64,000 nt of DNA from Deltaproteobacteria bacterium ADurb.Bin207 (GCA_002070115.1 MWCO01000003.1:1-64000), one strand, 5' to 3'; counted from the first letter of the stretch, positions 46,807-57,330 are shown. A program made the numbers and translations. Notes: generated by a model not told the origin, from the sequence alone.

Positions 46807-47727
46807 GTGATTCCCAAGGTTGGATTGCAATTACTCTCTCCTCATCTCGTTCGCTGTGGGACCCTTTATGTGGCGATGGGGATCTTTTTGTCTGGTTTGG
46901 GGCTCGTGTCTTGTTCTCATGAGCCTCATGCGCCACCTGAAACCAAAAACACCCCCCGCTTGATAGCCTCCGGGGCTTCTGCCGAACTGCCCGTGGTTTT
47001 CCAGCATCAGGTAGCTCCCTTGCCCAGATGGTCACACCAAGGCGTTCCAGACGATGCGCTGCAGGCGATTGTCGTGACGAGCCCCTCGTGGAAAAGCTAT
47101 CATGGGCAATTGCGACGGTTCGAGCGTCAGGACTATACGAGGGCGTGGAATCGTGCGGATGCGGGTGCTGTTGCCGTTTCCCTTGGGCGATACGGGCTTG
47201 GATGGGGAAGGGGGCTTCACCCGGAGCAAAAAGGTGGGCCGGTCAAGGGCGAGGGGGATCATCGTTCCCCCGCGGGCATTTTCGACCTCGGCGAAGCACG
47301 AGGGTTCGCCAAAGAATTGCCTCCCGGCACGACGTGGCCGTTTCAACAGTCGGCAAACCGTTCTCGGTGCATGGATAACCCAAGGTCCATCGCGTACAAT
47401 ACGTTCATTTCCACCGAGGCGATGCTTTTGCCCGTCTCCGTGGGCGTTGCCCGACGCGAGACGGTATTCGAAATGATGCTATTCGTGATGCACAACACCT
47501 CCCCGGTGCTTCGGGGGGCGGGTTCTTGTGTGTTTTTGCATGTTTGGGCGAAGCCCGAGAGCCCGACCCAAGGTTGTGTAGCGATGTCGCGGGAGAGCCT
47601 CCAAAGGATTCTACCTTGGCTGGATTTGGAACGACGACCCGTATTGGTGCAACTTCCGGAGCATGAGTACCGGAGGTTCGAAAAGGATTGGTCGTTACCT
47701 ACTTTGGATCCGGAAGATAGTGGTTAA
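46807..47727 (+). CDS. L,D-transpeptidase-like (YkuD) exported protein
   Basis: A 306-residue exported protein. Start GTG 46807 gives a signal ending LGLVSCSH, a lipobox; the inner ATG at 46876 would leave too short a signal. The catalytic region near 245-270 has the YkuD pattern: HNTSPVLRGAGSCVFLHVW, then SPTQGCVAMS with the active Cys. It also resembles the L,D-transpeptidases without a recognisable peptidoglycan-binding domain. It would act on peptidoglycan stem peptides in the periplasm. It is convergent with the glycosyltransferase gene. Confidence 0.83.
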   Translation: MIPKVGLQLLSPHLVRCGTLYVAMGIFLSGLGLVSCSHEPHAPPETKNTPRLIASGASAELPVVFQHQVAPLPRWSHQGVPDDALQAIVVTSPSWKSYHGQLRRFERQDYTRAWNRADAGAVAVSLGRYGLGWGRGLHPEQKGGPVKGEGDHRSPAGIFDLGEARGFAKELPPGTTWPFQQSANRSRCMDNPRSIAYNTFISTEAMLLPVSVGVARRETVFEMMLFVMHNTSPVLRGAGSCVFLHVWAKPESPTQGCVAMSRESLQRILPWLDLERRPVLVQLPEHEYRRFEKDWSLPTLDPEDSG

Positions 47728-47759
47728 GCCTGCTGGCTCACGCGCGACGGGCTCACGTT

Positions 47760-49802
47760 TCATGGCTTTGCTTTGAGCCATTGGCGAATTCCGCCTACCA
47801 TGATGTGTCCCCAAACGTCCGGGCTATCGTCGACCACCTCGAGAATCGCGGTTTTTCCTTTGAAAGAAGTGATGTTCCAGGCTCTACGCCCCAGGACTTC
47901 ATGGTTGTGTCCGGTGGCGGATGCCACACGGGTACCTTCGACGATCAACGATACGCGAAGGCGTTGTGGGTCTCTTCCTCCGCCTACCCAAAGGAGCAAC
48001 AAGTCTCCTTGAAGCTCGAAGGGTGGAGAGGTGATGGTTCCGGTGGCTCGGTCGCCCAGCGATTCGGTAAACGAGTTCAGGTAGGGGCCTGAATGTCCAA
48101 AGACGTGCTCTTGTCCGGCGACGGGTCGCAAGGTTGGGGCGTTTTCAAAGGCGTTTCCGGATTGTCTCCATCCGCTGAGATTGTGTAAGTCCAGGCGTGT
48201 GTTGGGGTCGTGGAGCAAGGAACCTTCACCGAGATCCTCGCGAACCCACAGCCCAGGCTGTTGAAATCCCGGCGGGAAATCGGTGAAGACATAATAGCCA
48301 TAGGGACGGAGATCACCTGGGACATAGCCCCATTTCACATAGGTGGGGTGGTGGGAAAGCAGGTAATCGCGCGAGCCGCGTTTCTCATGGCCTGCTTTTC
48401 CTTGGCCGAAATTATTTACTTTCATGCGAGCAATCGCGGGGTCGATCACTCCGTAGACGTCGTGGACGATCAGATTGGTGAAAAAGCCCGTGGCACCGAT
48501 ATCTCCTGCCACGATGCTTTCCCCGGCGTGGGAATAAGAGCCCAACCACTTGGAAAATTTGATGTTATTGTGGACTTGCTCGCCGTATAGAGAGATTTCG
48601 TGGGTGTAAGGGCCTCGTTCGAAGCCGCGGGCGCTGAGCAGGCAAAAACCTAAGGCAACGGTGCCGTGGGTGATGCCGATGATGAATGCCATCCAGGGGG
48701 GATGTGCCATGAACCAGTGGGCGAGTGGTGTGGAGGAGATGCGTTTTCGTCCATGGTGAATGAGCCCTCCGATCAAAAGGGCGATGGCGGGAAGGAGCAC
48801 CAGAAGGAATCGATGGCCGCTGTAGAAGTCGCCGCCCACGTACACGACATAAGCGGCATGAAGGAGAAGCCAAAAAAGTAGCCATCGCACGACGGTATGA
48901 CGGAGCCAGGGCAAGGCGAGCAGGGCGAGGGCAGGGATATAGAATCGGTCTTCGGCGAACGTGCGGAGGTAGTGCCAGCCTCTTTCTATCGCATTGATTT
49001 CATTGCCTATTTTTAAATAATAGGTGTTGGGAAGCCAAGAATCATAATAGTGAACTCGCCATCCGAAGTAGAGTCCGAAAACGATGATGAAGGTGCCAAG
49101 GGCCAATCCGATTTGGGCCAAGGTAGCGGGTTGCGGTATCTGGGGTGGCGAGGGTTTTTTCCAAAGCAGGGATGGGATAGTGGCCAAAACGAAGGCGAAT
49201 ACGAACAATCCTGCATCGGGGCGAGTCATGCAGGTCATGGCAAGCAAAAGGCCTACCCAAAGTCCACGGAGCTTATGGGTGCGGAGCCATGCCCACAGGC
49301 AAGTGAGGGAAAGAAAGATCAGCAGGTGGTTTTCGAGACCGCTGATGGCATACCCGAGGTAGGCATTGTCCACGCCGCAAAGTACAATGGTGACGGAGGT
49401 AGCGAACCAATCGCGAGGGAAAAGATGCCGAGCGATGGCGAAAAGGAGCGCAAGGTTGAGCATGGAAAGGGCAACGGAAATGCCGATGGCCATGCGAACG
49501 AAGTCGGTTCCGAGGCTTTGCGACAGGGCGTAGAAGGGGGCTAGCACCACGACCCATAGAAAGTTGGTATAACCTTCCACGTACTGTCCTGGGTTGAACA
49601 CCAATCCCTGGCCTAGCACGAGGTTGCGGGCGTATTGGAACGAGATATAGGCGTCATCGATGACATTGTGATGGTAGAGGCGGGCGAACGATGTTGCGGT
49701 CAGGGATACGTACAGGGTGGTGAGAAATAGGCACCACACGGCCGGGTCTGTGGCATTGACAAGGGGTGAGGGTCGATGGGAGGAGCGGTTGAAGGGTTTC
49801 AT
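47760..49802 (-). CDS. GT-C glycosyltransferase with levanase-type C-terminal domain
   Basis: About 680 residues from the ATG at 49802; a frame from 49907 would overlap the divergent regulator start. About ten membrane helices cover residues 10-440. The conserved first-loop motif is DDAYISFQYARNL near residue 45, with FNPGQYVEGYTNFLW, as in lipid-linked-sugar GT-C transferases of the arabinosyl/mannosyl group. The C-terminal ~140 residues (GTITSPPFELQG, VGGGRD, RRAWNITSFKGKTA, VVDDSPDVWGHI) match the beta-sandwich seen in GH32 levanases. It probably glycosylates an envelope polymer outside the membrane. Confidence 0.85.
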   Translation of the reverse strand: MKPFNRSSHRPSPLVNATDPAVWCLFLTTLYVSLTATSFARLYHHNVIDDAYISFQYARNLVLGQGLVFNPGQYVEGYTNFLWVVVLAPFYALSQSLGTDFVRMAIGISVALSMLNLALLFAIARHLFPRDWFATSVTIVLCGVDNAYLGYAISGLENHLLIFLSLTCLWAWLRTHKLRGLWVGLLLAMTCMTRPDAGLFVFAFVLATIPSLLWKKPSPPQIPQPATLAQIGLALGTFIIVFGLYFGWRVHYYDSWLPNTYYLKIGNEINAIERGWHYLRTFAEDRFYIPALALLALPWLRHTVVRWLLFWLLLHAAYVVYVGGDFYSGHRFLLVLLPAIALLIGGLIHHGRKRISSTPLAHWFMAHPPWMAFIIGITHGTVALGFCLLSARGFERGPYTHEISLYGEQVHNNIKFSKWLGSYSHAGESIVAGDIGATGFFTNLIVHDVYGVIDPAIARMKVNNFGQGKAGHEKRGSRDYLLSHHPTYVKWGYVPGDLRPYGYYVFTDFPPGFQQPGLWVREDLGEGSLLHDPNTRLDLHNLSGWRQSGNAFENAPTLRPVAGQEHVFGHSGPYLNSFTESLGDRATGTITSPPFELQGDLLLLWVGGGRDPQRLRVSLIVEGTRVASATGHNHEVLGRRAWNITSFKGKTAILEVVDDSPDVWGHIMVGGIRQWLKAKP

Positions 49803-49846
49803 GATCGACGCAATCGGCCGTGCTGCGAGAAGTACTAGTATTTCCC

Positions 49847-49873
49847 TTGACTTACATTTGCCTGGCCTATACT
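49847..49873 (+). promoter_or_regulatory. Sigma-70 promoter of the DtxR-family gene, near-leaderless
   Basis: TTGACT (49847-49852) and TATACT (49868-49873) with a 15-base spacer. The expected transcription start is about 49880, one or two bases before the ATG at 49882, and no Shine-Dalgarno is present. An eight-base palindrome TACTAGTA (49833-49840) just upstream may be an operator. It probably shares control with the divergent glycosyltransferase gene. Confidence 0.55.
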
Positions 49874-49881
49874 TGTTAGCA

Positions 49882-50703
49882 ATGCCTACCGTTTCCAAAT
49901 CTGTCACAGAACAGCAAGCCCGAGTAGGCGAGCTATCCGAAAGTCTCGAAGATTATCTCGAGATTATACTTCAACTTCAGCAGGAGAAGCGAGTCGCGCG
50001 GGTTCGTGACATTGCTGCCAAAAAAGGGGTGTCGAACGCGAGTGTATCCAACGCGTTGCACCGGCTTTCGCGCGACGGATTTGTGAATCATCAGGCGCAT
50101 GAGTTCGTGGAGCTGACGGACTTGGGTTTGGATTTGGCGCATCGGATTTTACGTCGACACGAGTTTTTAGTCTCTTTTTTACGTGATGTGTTGCAGGTTT
50201 CGGAGACGGGAGCGGAGCGGGATGCGTGTGCGCTCGAGCATCATCTTTCTTCCGAGACTCTCGAGGCGCTTTCGACTTTCTACCAGTTTGTATGTTCTTG
50301 TCCTCGGGTGGGAGTTGGTTTTTTGCAGGCCTACAAGGCATGTTGCACGCGCAAGGAGGGTGCCACGGACGTGGGGGAGGGGCTGGGTTGTGCCAACGCG
50401 GGGCCGGAAGGTTCCCGCCGTTGTGAAGCTGGGGGAAAGGAGGAAGATGATTTGCTTCCGTTGAGCGAATTAGGGGCGGGGCATGTGGGGCTGGTGGTTC
50501 GTCTCAAAGCGCCCCGATTGCTTCGAAAACGCTTAGTGGATGCAGGTTTTCTTCCCAACGTGGAGGTGGAGGTTCGGCGTTCCGATCTGGAGCATCGAGG
50601 GGTTCAACTCGTGGTGCAGGGCTGTGAGATGCTCATGGACGCGCAAGAGGCGGCGGTGGTTCTTGTTCGTCCCATCGCACCGAAAAAAAACGATTTGGCG
50701 TGA
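49882..50703 (+). CDS. DtxR/MntR-family metal-dependent regulator
   Basis: A 273-residue transcription factor. The winged-helix domain at about 15-80 has SLEDYLEIILQLQQE and RVRDIAAKKGVSNASVSNALHRL, typical of the DtxR N-terminus. The dimerisation helices follow, with metal-ligand-type His and Cys (in CALEHHLSSETLEAL and FVCSCP). An insert of about 50 residues, rich in Gly and charge, precedes a C-terminal FeoA/SH3 domain (ELGAGHVGLVVRLKA). It normally binds Mn(II) or Fe(II) and represses metal-uptake genes, but no transporter gene is adjacent. Confidence 0.92.
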   Translation: MPTVSKSVTEQQARVGELSESLEDYLEIILQLQQEKRVARVRDIAAKKGVSNASVSNALHRLSRDGFVNHQAHEFVELTDLGLDLAHRILRRHEFLVSFLRDVLQVSETGAERDACALEHHLSSETLEALSTFYQFVCSCPRVGVGFLQAYKACCTRKEGATDVGEGLGCANAGPEGSRRCEAGGKEEDDLLPLSELGAGHVGLVVRLKAPRLLRKRLVDAGFLPNVEVEVRRSDLEHRGVQLVVQGCEMLMDAQEAAVVLVRPIAPKKNDLA

Positions 50704-50756
50704 CGGCGTGGGGTTGTCTCGACGTCGGGGGTTGTGCGCAGTAGGCTTGCGTAGTT

Positions 50757-51962
50757 GTGAGTGACCGTCAGATCGTATCGTCCAAAACGTTTTGTCGCCG
50801 TCGGCTATCGTGGCGTACGTTCGGCATGGTGGGAGCGACTTTGGTCGCGATGACGATATTGCTGTGGATAGCGATTCACCGCGTGCCATGGTTGGGCCCG
50901 TGGTTGGCCGACGGTGTTCGGGCTGTGGTGGGTCCAGCGCCCGTGGCATGGGCAGAGGATGTAGCGTACGGCTGGCAAGATCGCGTGAATCGGTGGCGAC
51001 ACGGTAAGGATGCGCCGCATACGTATTGGGAAGTCCCAGGCGATTGGGTGCCGGTAGCTTCGGCGAGTCCTGTGCCAGCGGCTGCCGAATCTTCGCCTCC
51101 TTGCTTTCCGCCAAAAAACTTCGAACCGCCGTTTCGTGTCGTTGCGGCTTCAGGGGATGGCGTGTGGGTACCGGTCGATGGTCGGGCGAGTGTCGGAGGA
51201 CAATCCGTGATGTTCAAAACGATGGTTCATCCCGACCATGAGCGCCCCTATACCGTTCTGGCGCTGGTTGCGATGGATGTGAGCAAGGTCCGAATTCATG
51301 CGGTGGCGGGCACTTTGGAGCCGAGAAGTACGACGTTTCCCGAGTCGCTGCGAACAGGGATCGTTCCCGAAGCGCAGCGGCCTTCTCTCATCGCGGCATT
51401 CAATGGCGGTTTTCAGACTATCCACGGGGGATATGCCATGATGGTGGATGGGCATCGAATCGGTGAGCCTCGTGCTGATGCATGCACCGTGGGACTTTAT
51501 CGAGACGGCACGATTCGGATTCGTTCGTGGCCGGACCTAGAGGCCGAGACGGATCGCATGACCGCATATCGTCAAACTCCTCGGTGTCTTGTCGAAAATG
51601 GGCAGCGTCATCCCGAATTGGAGAACCGATACAATACGTCGTGGGGTGCGGTAGTCGATGGGGGAACGGTCATTCGACGGTCTGCGTTGGGTGTGAGTAA
51701 GGATGGAAACGTGTTGTATTTCGGGATGGGGGATTCACTGACCGCCCGTTCGCTTGCGGATGGTCTGAAAGCTGCGGGTGCGCATGACGTGGCGCAGCTC
51801 GATGTCAATCATGTGTTTCCTCGCTTCGTGTTTTTTGCCGAAGGCGCGCGAGGGCTGGAAGCAGTGGCGCCTTTATGTCCGGGATTCAGTTTCTCCCCGG
51901 GGGATTATGTGCGTTCCCCGATGGCTCGTGATTTTTTCTACGTGACATCCGTGCGGCCATGA
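50757..51962 (+). CDS. Membrane-anchored phosphodiester glycosidase (NAGPA-like)
   Basis: A 401-residue exported protein from GTG 50757; ATG 50826 would begin directly at the anchor and is an alternative. One N-terminal helix (GATLVAMTILLWIAIHRV), then a Pro/Trp-rich region. The domain from about 150 matches the NAGPA/phosphodiester glycosidase family: SLIAAFNGGFQTIHGGYAM near 210, SWGAVVDGGTVIRRS near 305 and DVAQLDVNHVFPRFVFF near 350. Such enzymes cleave sugar-1-phosphodiesters. It is upstream of an AsmA-like gene with 16 bases between. Confidence 0.86.
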   Translation: MSDRQIVSSKTFCRRRLSWRTFGMVGATLVAMTILLWIAIHRVPWLGPWLADGVRAVVGPAPVAWAEDVAYGWQDRVNRWRHGKDAPHTYWEVPGDWVPVASASPVPAAAESSPPCFPPKNFEPPFRVVAASGDGVWVPVDGRASVGGQSVMFKTMVHPDHERPYTVLALVAMDVSKVRIHAVAGTLEPRSTTFPESLRTGIVPEAQRPSLIAAFNGGFQTIHGGYAMMVDGHRIGEPRADACTVGLYRDGTIRIRSWPDLEAETDRMTAYRQTPRCLVENGQRHPELENRYNTSWGAVVDGGTVIRRSALGVSKDGNVLYFGMGDSLTARSLADGLKAAGAHDVAQLDVNHVFPRFVFFAEGARGLEAVAPLCPGFSFSPGDYVRSPMARDFFYVTSVRP

Positions 51963-51978
51963 AAACTGGAGACCCAAT

Positions 51979-53196
51979 ATGGTGAACAAAAAAACGCGAA
52001 TGCTCATCGCGTTGGTTCTTCCCATTCTGGTCATTCTTGGCGCTGCAGCCGTCTATTGGGGTTCCGAGCCTCTGATTCGGTCCATTGTGGTTTCAAAAGC
52101 GAAAGCTTTTGGCGTTGGGGTCGAACCGGAGCATTGCGATCTCGGGTTCGGATGGGTTCGATTGCGTGACGTGAGGCTTAGCCTCGACGGGGTTCCTGGA
52201 CTCACGGCGACGGTGGAGCGTGCGACCATCGATTGGCGCGGGCTCTCGCCGTCGCGTGTGGAAGCCCGAGGTCTATCGCTTTCGTTGCAAGGGTCAGCGG
52301 TGGACTTGTTGATCGACGGGGGTCAATGGGCGCAACGATACGCGCCATTGTTATCCTTTCCCGTCGTGGCGGATGATGTGAAAGTCGTATGGAGCGAGTC
52401 ACCTTCCGCGTTGCCCTGGCTGACCATGGACAAGGGGCGGATCGTGCCGGCGTCGGGGGGAGCCCATCTCACATCAGGGGAAACGAATGTGATGGGGATT
52501 TCGGTCGGACCCGTGGGTGTGGTCTGGGAAACCGTTCCGAAAACCATCACACTGGGGTTTGGGCACGTCGATCCTTCCCGAGCGTTGTTGCGAATGGATA
52601 TCGATCGTTCGACTGGCGGGGCGAAGGTGGTGTTGCGTCAGACGGCGCTCAGGAAGATTTCGCTTTCGTTGGGAGTAGAGTTGCCGATGGGGGCGGATGT
52701 ATGGGTGGAGGGAAGCGCGGAGTTGTGGCTCGGGAAACATGGCTTTTCTGATGAAATTCAAGGGGTTGCAGAAATAAGGCTTCGTGGATATGTCCCTCCT
52801 CATCCGCGGGAACTCGATGGAATCGTATTTGGGGACACGACGGTTTTTGAAACGAGCTTTCGGATGACGGCTGAACGGAGACAGGTGGTATTGGAGAAGA
52901 GTCGTTTGGTGGCGGGGGCGTTTATGTTGCAGGGAGGAGGTCTGATTGATCGAAAGGGAGATCATGCGCAGATCACGATGAGCATGTCCGGGGATATTGC
53001 GTGTACGGCGCTGGTGAAGTCGGCGGTCATGTCGCGATTGGGAAAGGGTTGGGCAGGGCTTGTGGCGGACGCGGCTCGTCGGGCTCTGGCCGGTTCGGTG
53101 CGAGTGGCGGTGAAGGTGAGTGCGGACTCACGAAAGCTTACGGAAGCGAAGGTGCATCACGACGTTGGGTTTGGATGCACCGTGCGGTTGTTGTGA
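51979..53196 (+). CDS. AsmA-like membrane-anchored protein
   Basis: A 405-residue protein from ATG 51979 with GGAG seven bases upstream. One N-terminal helix (MLIALVLPILVILGAAAVYW), then a beta-rich periplasmic body. The opening (VRLRDVRLSLDGVPGLTATVERATIDW) and the repeating short strands, each with alternating hydrophobics, resemble AsmA/GspN-type bridge proteins that lie across the periplasm. No catalytic residues are seen. It is probably cotranscribed with the phosphodiester glycosidase and may act in envelope lipid or polymer handling. Confidence 0.72.
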   Translation: MVNKKTRMLIALVLPILVILGAAAVYWGSEPLIRSIVVSKAKAFGVGVEPEHCDLGFGWVRLRDVRLSLDGVPGLTATVERATIDWRGLSPSRVEARGLSLSLQGSAVDLLIDGGQWAQRYAPLLSFPVVADDVKVVWSESPSALPWLTMDKGRIVPASGGAHLTSGETNVMGISVGPVGVVWETVPKTITLGFGHVDPSRALLRMDIDRSTGGAKVVLRQTALRKISLSLGVELPMGADVWVEGSAELWLGKHGFSDEIQGVAEIRLRGYVPPHPRELDGIVFGDTTVFETSFRMTAERRQVVLEKSRLVAGAFMLQGGGLIDRKGDHAQITMSMSGDIACTALVKSAVMSRLGKGWAGLVADAARRALAGSVRVAVKVSADSRKLTEAKVHHDVGFGCTVRLL

Positions 53197-53208
53197 AGGG
53201 ATGGGGAT

Positions 53209-53532
53209 TTAGTCTTTGGGATATTGATCGACGGTTTTTTTTGCAGGCCGAAGGATGGCGATGACGGGGCTTGTGAGAACGTCGTCCTCTCCTTTCGCGA
53301 AATACATGCGAAAGCCGATTTTGGGGGGACCGGCCACAGGCAGAAGGGTGCCGAGTTTGACATGGCCTTCCAGCTTCATTTTTACGGCGCTGTGGTCCGT
53401 GGTTAGCGCTGAGTCTTGACGTGACTTGACGGCCACGCACATGCCTTCGCGCACGTGGTATTCGGTATTTCGGGTGACATAGACTTTGTGGATGCGGCGT
53501 TCGGGGCCAGCGTATGAGGTGCGATTCGCCAT
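53209..53532 (-). CDS. Conserved small hypothetical protein
   Basis: A 107-residue protein with a basic N-terminus (YAGPERRIHKVYVTRNTEYHV) and a compact beta-rich body (VKMKLEGHVKLGTLLPVA). The opening GPERR-x-H-x-V-x-V-T-R-N-T-E-Y-H occurs, from memory, in many delta-proteobacterial small proteins of unknown role. There is no signal or membrane segment. It is convergent with the AsmA-like gene, 12 bases apart, and divergent from the TPR-like gene. Confidence 0.72.
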   Translation of the reverse strand: MANRTSYAGPERRIHKVYVTRNTEYHVREGMCVAVKSRQDSALTTDHSAVKMKLEGHVKLGTLLPVAGPPKIGFRMYFAKGEDDVLTSPVIAILRPAKKTVDQYPKD

Positions 53533-53665
53533 GGGTTAGGGTCTCCAAAACGGCAGCATGCCCAAGCAGGAGGGGGACGGCCAAGAAATGGGCTGAAAGT
53601 CGACAATTGCGGGGGTTGAATCGGTTCTCATTGACCATCGCGCACGCCGTCGATACAGACGAGCG

Positions 53666-54616
53666 ATGCGACCGTTTGCGTGTGAACATTGTGGATCTGA
53701 TCTTCACCTATCGTTACCGGACAAGGCGTATTTATGTGAAGCTTTACCGACGGAGCATCGGTGGGATCGTGGGCAACTGGAGCAGGCGTGGTTGAGGCAG
53801 GCATCGGAGCGTGTGGAGGGGTCGCCTGACGATTTCGATTCTGTCTTTCAACTTGCCAGTCTTTGCGGACGACTAGCCTCGACGTCGTTACGCGCTGGGG
53901 ATTCCGATCCCGCGCGTGTGTATTTGAGCCAGGTGGTTGCCGTGATCGATGCGTATCACCAACGTGATCCGACCGAAGAGCGGTCGCGGGCGATGCTGAT
54001 GGAGGCATTGGTCGAGCAAGCTACCGTGAGTGAAAAACTACGTGATTTCGGGATCGCGGCCTCGGCTTACGAACGTCTGGCTTCCTTGGTGGGTGCTGAG
54101 GCGGAAGCATCGCCGAAGAGCATCGAGCAGCAGCGCAATCTGTCCAGTTGCTACAATGGCGCGGGGCGTATGAACCGGGCGGTGGGGAATTTGGTCGCTG
54201 CGAAGCAATTTTTCGAGAAGGACCTTGGTGTGATCGACAAGTTGTGTGACTTGTATCCTGAGCATCCCGACTTGCCCATCGACCGTGCGGTAGCTCACTT
54301 CAATCTATTTCTTGTGAGCACGTCACGAGAAGAAGAGCTGTTGCATCTCGATATGACCCTCGAGATTTTGGATCGGCTGCCGGCCGATGGAGCGCAACAG
54401 GTGGAGCAGCTTGCGCAGCGTGCGCGGGCGGAGCGAAAGCGATTGATGGATACGGATGATACGGCATCGGAGCGTCTTTCCAAAGTCACTGCAGATATGG
54501 TGCGGTCCAAGGAGCAAGACGCCTCGAAGCGGCCGGTGGATGATCGAGCATGGCTTATCGCGCAAGTCGACGGTGTGCTGCGAGCGCGACGAAAGCGTTT
54601 GCATGTTTTGCGGTGA
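53666..54616 (+). CDS. TPR-like protein with Cys-pair N-terminus
   Basis: A 316-residue cytosolic protein. The N-terminus has CEHCGSDLHL and a later Cys, possibly a small zinc site. The rest is helical, with tetratricopeptide-like pairs (ASLCGRLASTSLRAGDSDPARVY; RAMLMEALVEQATVSEKLRDF; QRNLSSCYNGAGRMNRAVGN). It suggests a protein-interaction scaffold. It ends with a basic tail. The YbjN-like gene follows after 45 bases, likely in the same unit. Confidence 0.75.
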   Translation: MRPFACEHCGSDLHLSLPDKAYLCEALPTEHRWDRGQLEQAWLRQASERVEGSPDDFDSVFQLASLCGRLASTSLRAGDSDPARVYLSQVVAVIDAYHQRDPTEERSRAMLMEALVEQATVSEKLRDFGIAASAYERLASLVGAEAEASPKSIEQQRNLSSCYNGAGRMNRAVGNLVAAKQFFEKDLGVIDKLCDLYPEHPDLPIDRAVAHFNLFLVSTSREEELLHLDMTLEILDRLPADGAQQVEQLAQRARAERKRLMDTDDTASERLSKVTADMVRSKEQDASKRPVDDRAWLIAQVDGVLRARRKRLHVLR

Positions 54617-54661
54617 GAAGACATGGCGGGCTAGGCACACCTCGATGACAAGGGAGCAATC

Positions 54662-55087
54662 ATGAGTGAGCAGTGTTCGATTTCGTTGGATGTCGTGAAA
54701 GAGGCGTTACAAGCCTTGGGGTGGAAGTACGAACAAGGGGATGAGGGGATCGGGGTGACGTTTCAAGCGCCGGGTGTTCCCAGCATTCATGTTGAGTTCA
54801 AGGTGGCGGGCGCACGACTTTTGGCCACCAGCGCCATTGATGTTCCGATTCCAAGGCAAAAGTGGGCGGAGGTGTTGGTGGATCTGAATCAATTCAACGC
54901 GACGCATTTCCGTCCGAAGGCATATTTGAGCATGACCTCGGAGTCGGATGTAGGGATGTTGATTGGCGAGGAAGTGCATGATCTTGCTGGTGGGACGACC
55001 GTAGAGTTGGTTGGGGCGTGGATGGGAGGGCATGCGAATGCGTTTGCCGCTTGTGCGTCCACCGTGCTTGGTGTTCGATTGGAATAG
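54662..55087 (+). CDS. YbjN-like protein
   Basis: A 141-residue cytosolic protein from ATG 54662 with GGGAGC upstream. Its fold cues (LDVVKEALQALGWKYEQGDEGIGVTF, VLVDLNQFNATHFRPKAYL and the C-terminal helix FAACASTVLGVRLE) match the YbjN/type III chaperone-like family. YbjN proteins in enterobacteria affect motility and stress; the biochemical role is unknown. A 280-base AT-rich gap with a palindrome separates it from atpD. Confidence 0.8.
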   Translation: MSEQCSISLDVVKEALQALGWKYEQGDEGIGVTFQAPGVPSIHVEFKVAGARLLATSAIDVPIPRQKWAEVLVDLNQFNATHFRPKAYLSMTSESDVGMLIGEEVHDLAGGTTVELVGAWMGGHANAFAACASTVLGVRLE

Positions 55088-55138
55088 TAAACCTAGAAAT
55101 TACTTTCGACGAAACGGGGGCGTATGATCTGATAATCA

Positions 55139-55154
55139 AAATAACATGTTATTT
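55139..55154. promoter_or_regulatory. 16-base perfect palindrome upstream of atpD
   Basis: AAATAACATGTTATTT is fully self-complementary. It lies in an AT-rich block (about 55118-55175) in an otherwise GC-rich region, 214 bases before the atpD start. It is a good operator or promoter candidate; no known regulator motif is assigned. Confidence 0.55.
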
Positions 55155-55240
55155 CAATAGGTTATATTATATTGCCCGCGAGGGTATCAGCAACCATGGG
55201 ATTCGTGATCGGTTGGCAACCCGTCGTCTCCGTGTTAGAG

Positions 55241-55264
55241 GCGCAACGCCGCGTCGCGTTGTGC
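55241..55264 (+). other. Hairpin in the atpD leader
   Basis: GCGCAACGC (55241-55249) pairs with GCGTTGTGC (55256-55264), nine pairs with one G-U and a six-base loop. It lies about 105 bases before the atpD ATG in a long leader. It may affect message stability or translation. No riboswitch class is recognised. Confidence 0.45.
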
Positions 55265-55298
55265 GGCACCCCTGTGGGCTATGTCCGGCAGGAGATAG

Positions 55299-56813
<1,515 letters not shown>

Positions 56814-56817
56814 GACG

Positions 56818-57330
56818 ATGGCGAATCTCAAAGCATTGCCTCGACCAGGAGGCAAGATCCGGCTTGAAGTCGTGACGCCAGAGGGCTTGGCCCTCAACGC
56901 GGATGTGGACGAGTTTACATCGCCTTCTGTGCAAGGACAGTTCGGCGTGTTGCCTGGTCACTTGCCGCTGCTGGCTGCTCTTCGAACGGGTGTTGTGTCG
57001 TACCGTCAGGGACAACAAACCGTGGTATGTGCCGTGGGTCCCGGCTTCGTCGAGGTGGTCGATGACCACGCGATTATGCTGACGGATCGGTTTGCCGACA
57101 AAGACTCGGTCGATATTGTCGACGTTCGCATGCGCCTCAAAGAGATCGAAAGCAAACTCGAGAAATGGGATGAGCCCGGAACACCCGAGCACATGAGCGT
57201 CATTGAAGAAGAGTTGTGGCTTGCGGCTCTGCTCGAACTCAGCGGTGATCCGCCGCCTCCAACGATGCGGCCGACGCGACTTCCGGCGCAAAAGGCGAAA
57301 CCGACCTCGGAAATCTCTGACGAAAGCTGA
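56818..57330 (+). CDS. atpC: F1 ATP synthase subunit epsilon, long form
   Basis: A 170-residue subunit; family members are usually about 135. The N-terminal beta domain matches (IRLEVVTPEGLALNADVDEF, GQFGVLPGHLPLLAAL, VSYRQGQQTVVCAVGPGFVEVV). The C-terminal helix region is altered and ends in a Pro-rich, charged tail (DPPPPTMRPTRLPAQKAKP) rather than the usual two-helix inhibitor. It starts four bases after atpD. It is the last gene of the atpDC pair and is convergent with lgt. Confidence 0.94.
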   Translation: MANLKALPRPGGKIRLEVVTPEGLALNADVDEFTSPSVQGQFGVLPGHLPLLAALRTGVVSYRQGQQTVVCAVGPGFVEVVDDHAIMLTDRFADKDSVDIVDVRMRLKEIESKLEKWDEPGTPEHMSVIEEELWLAALLELSGDPPPPTMRPTRLPAQKAKPTSEISDES

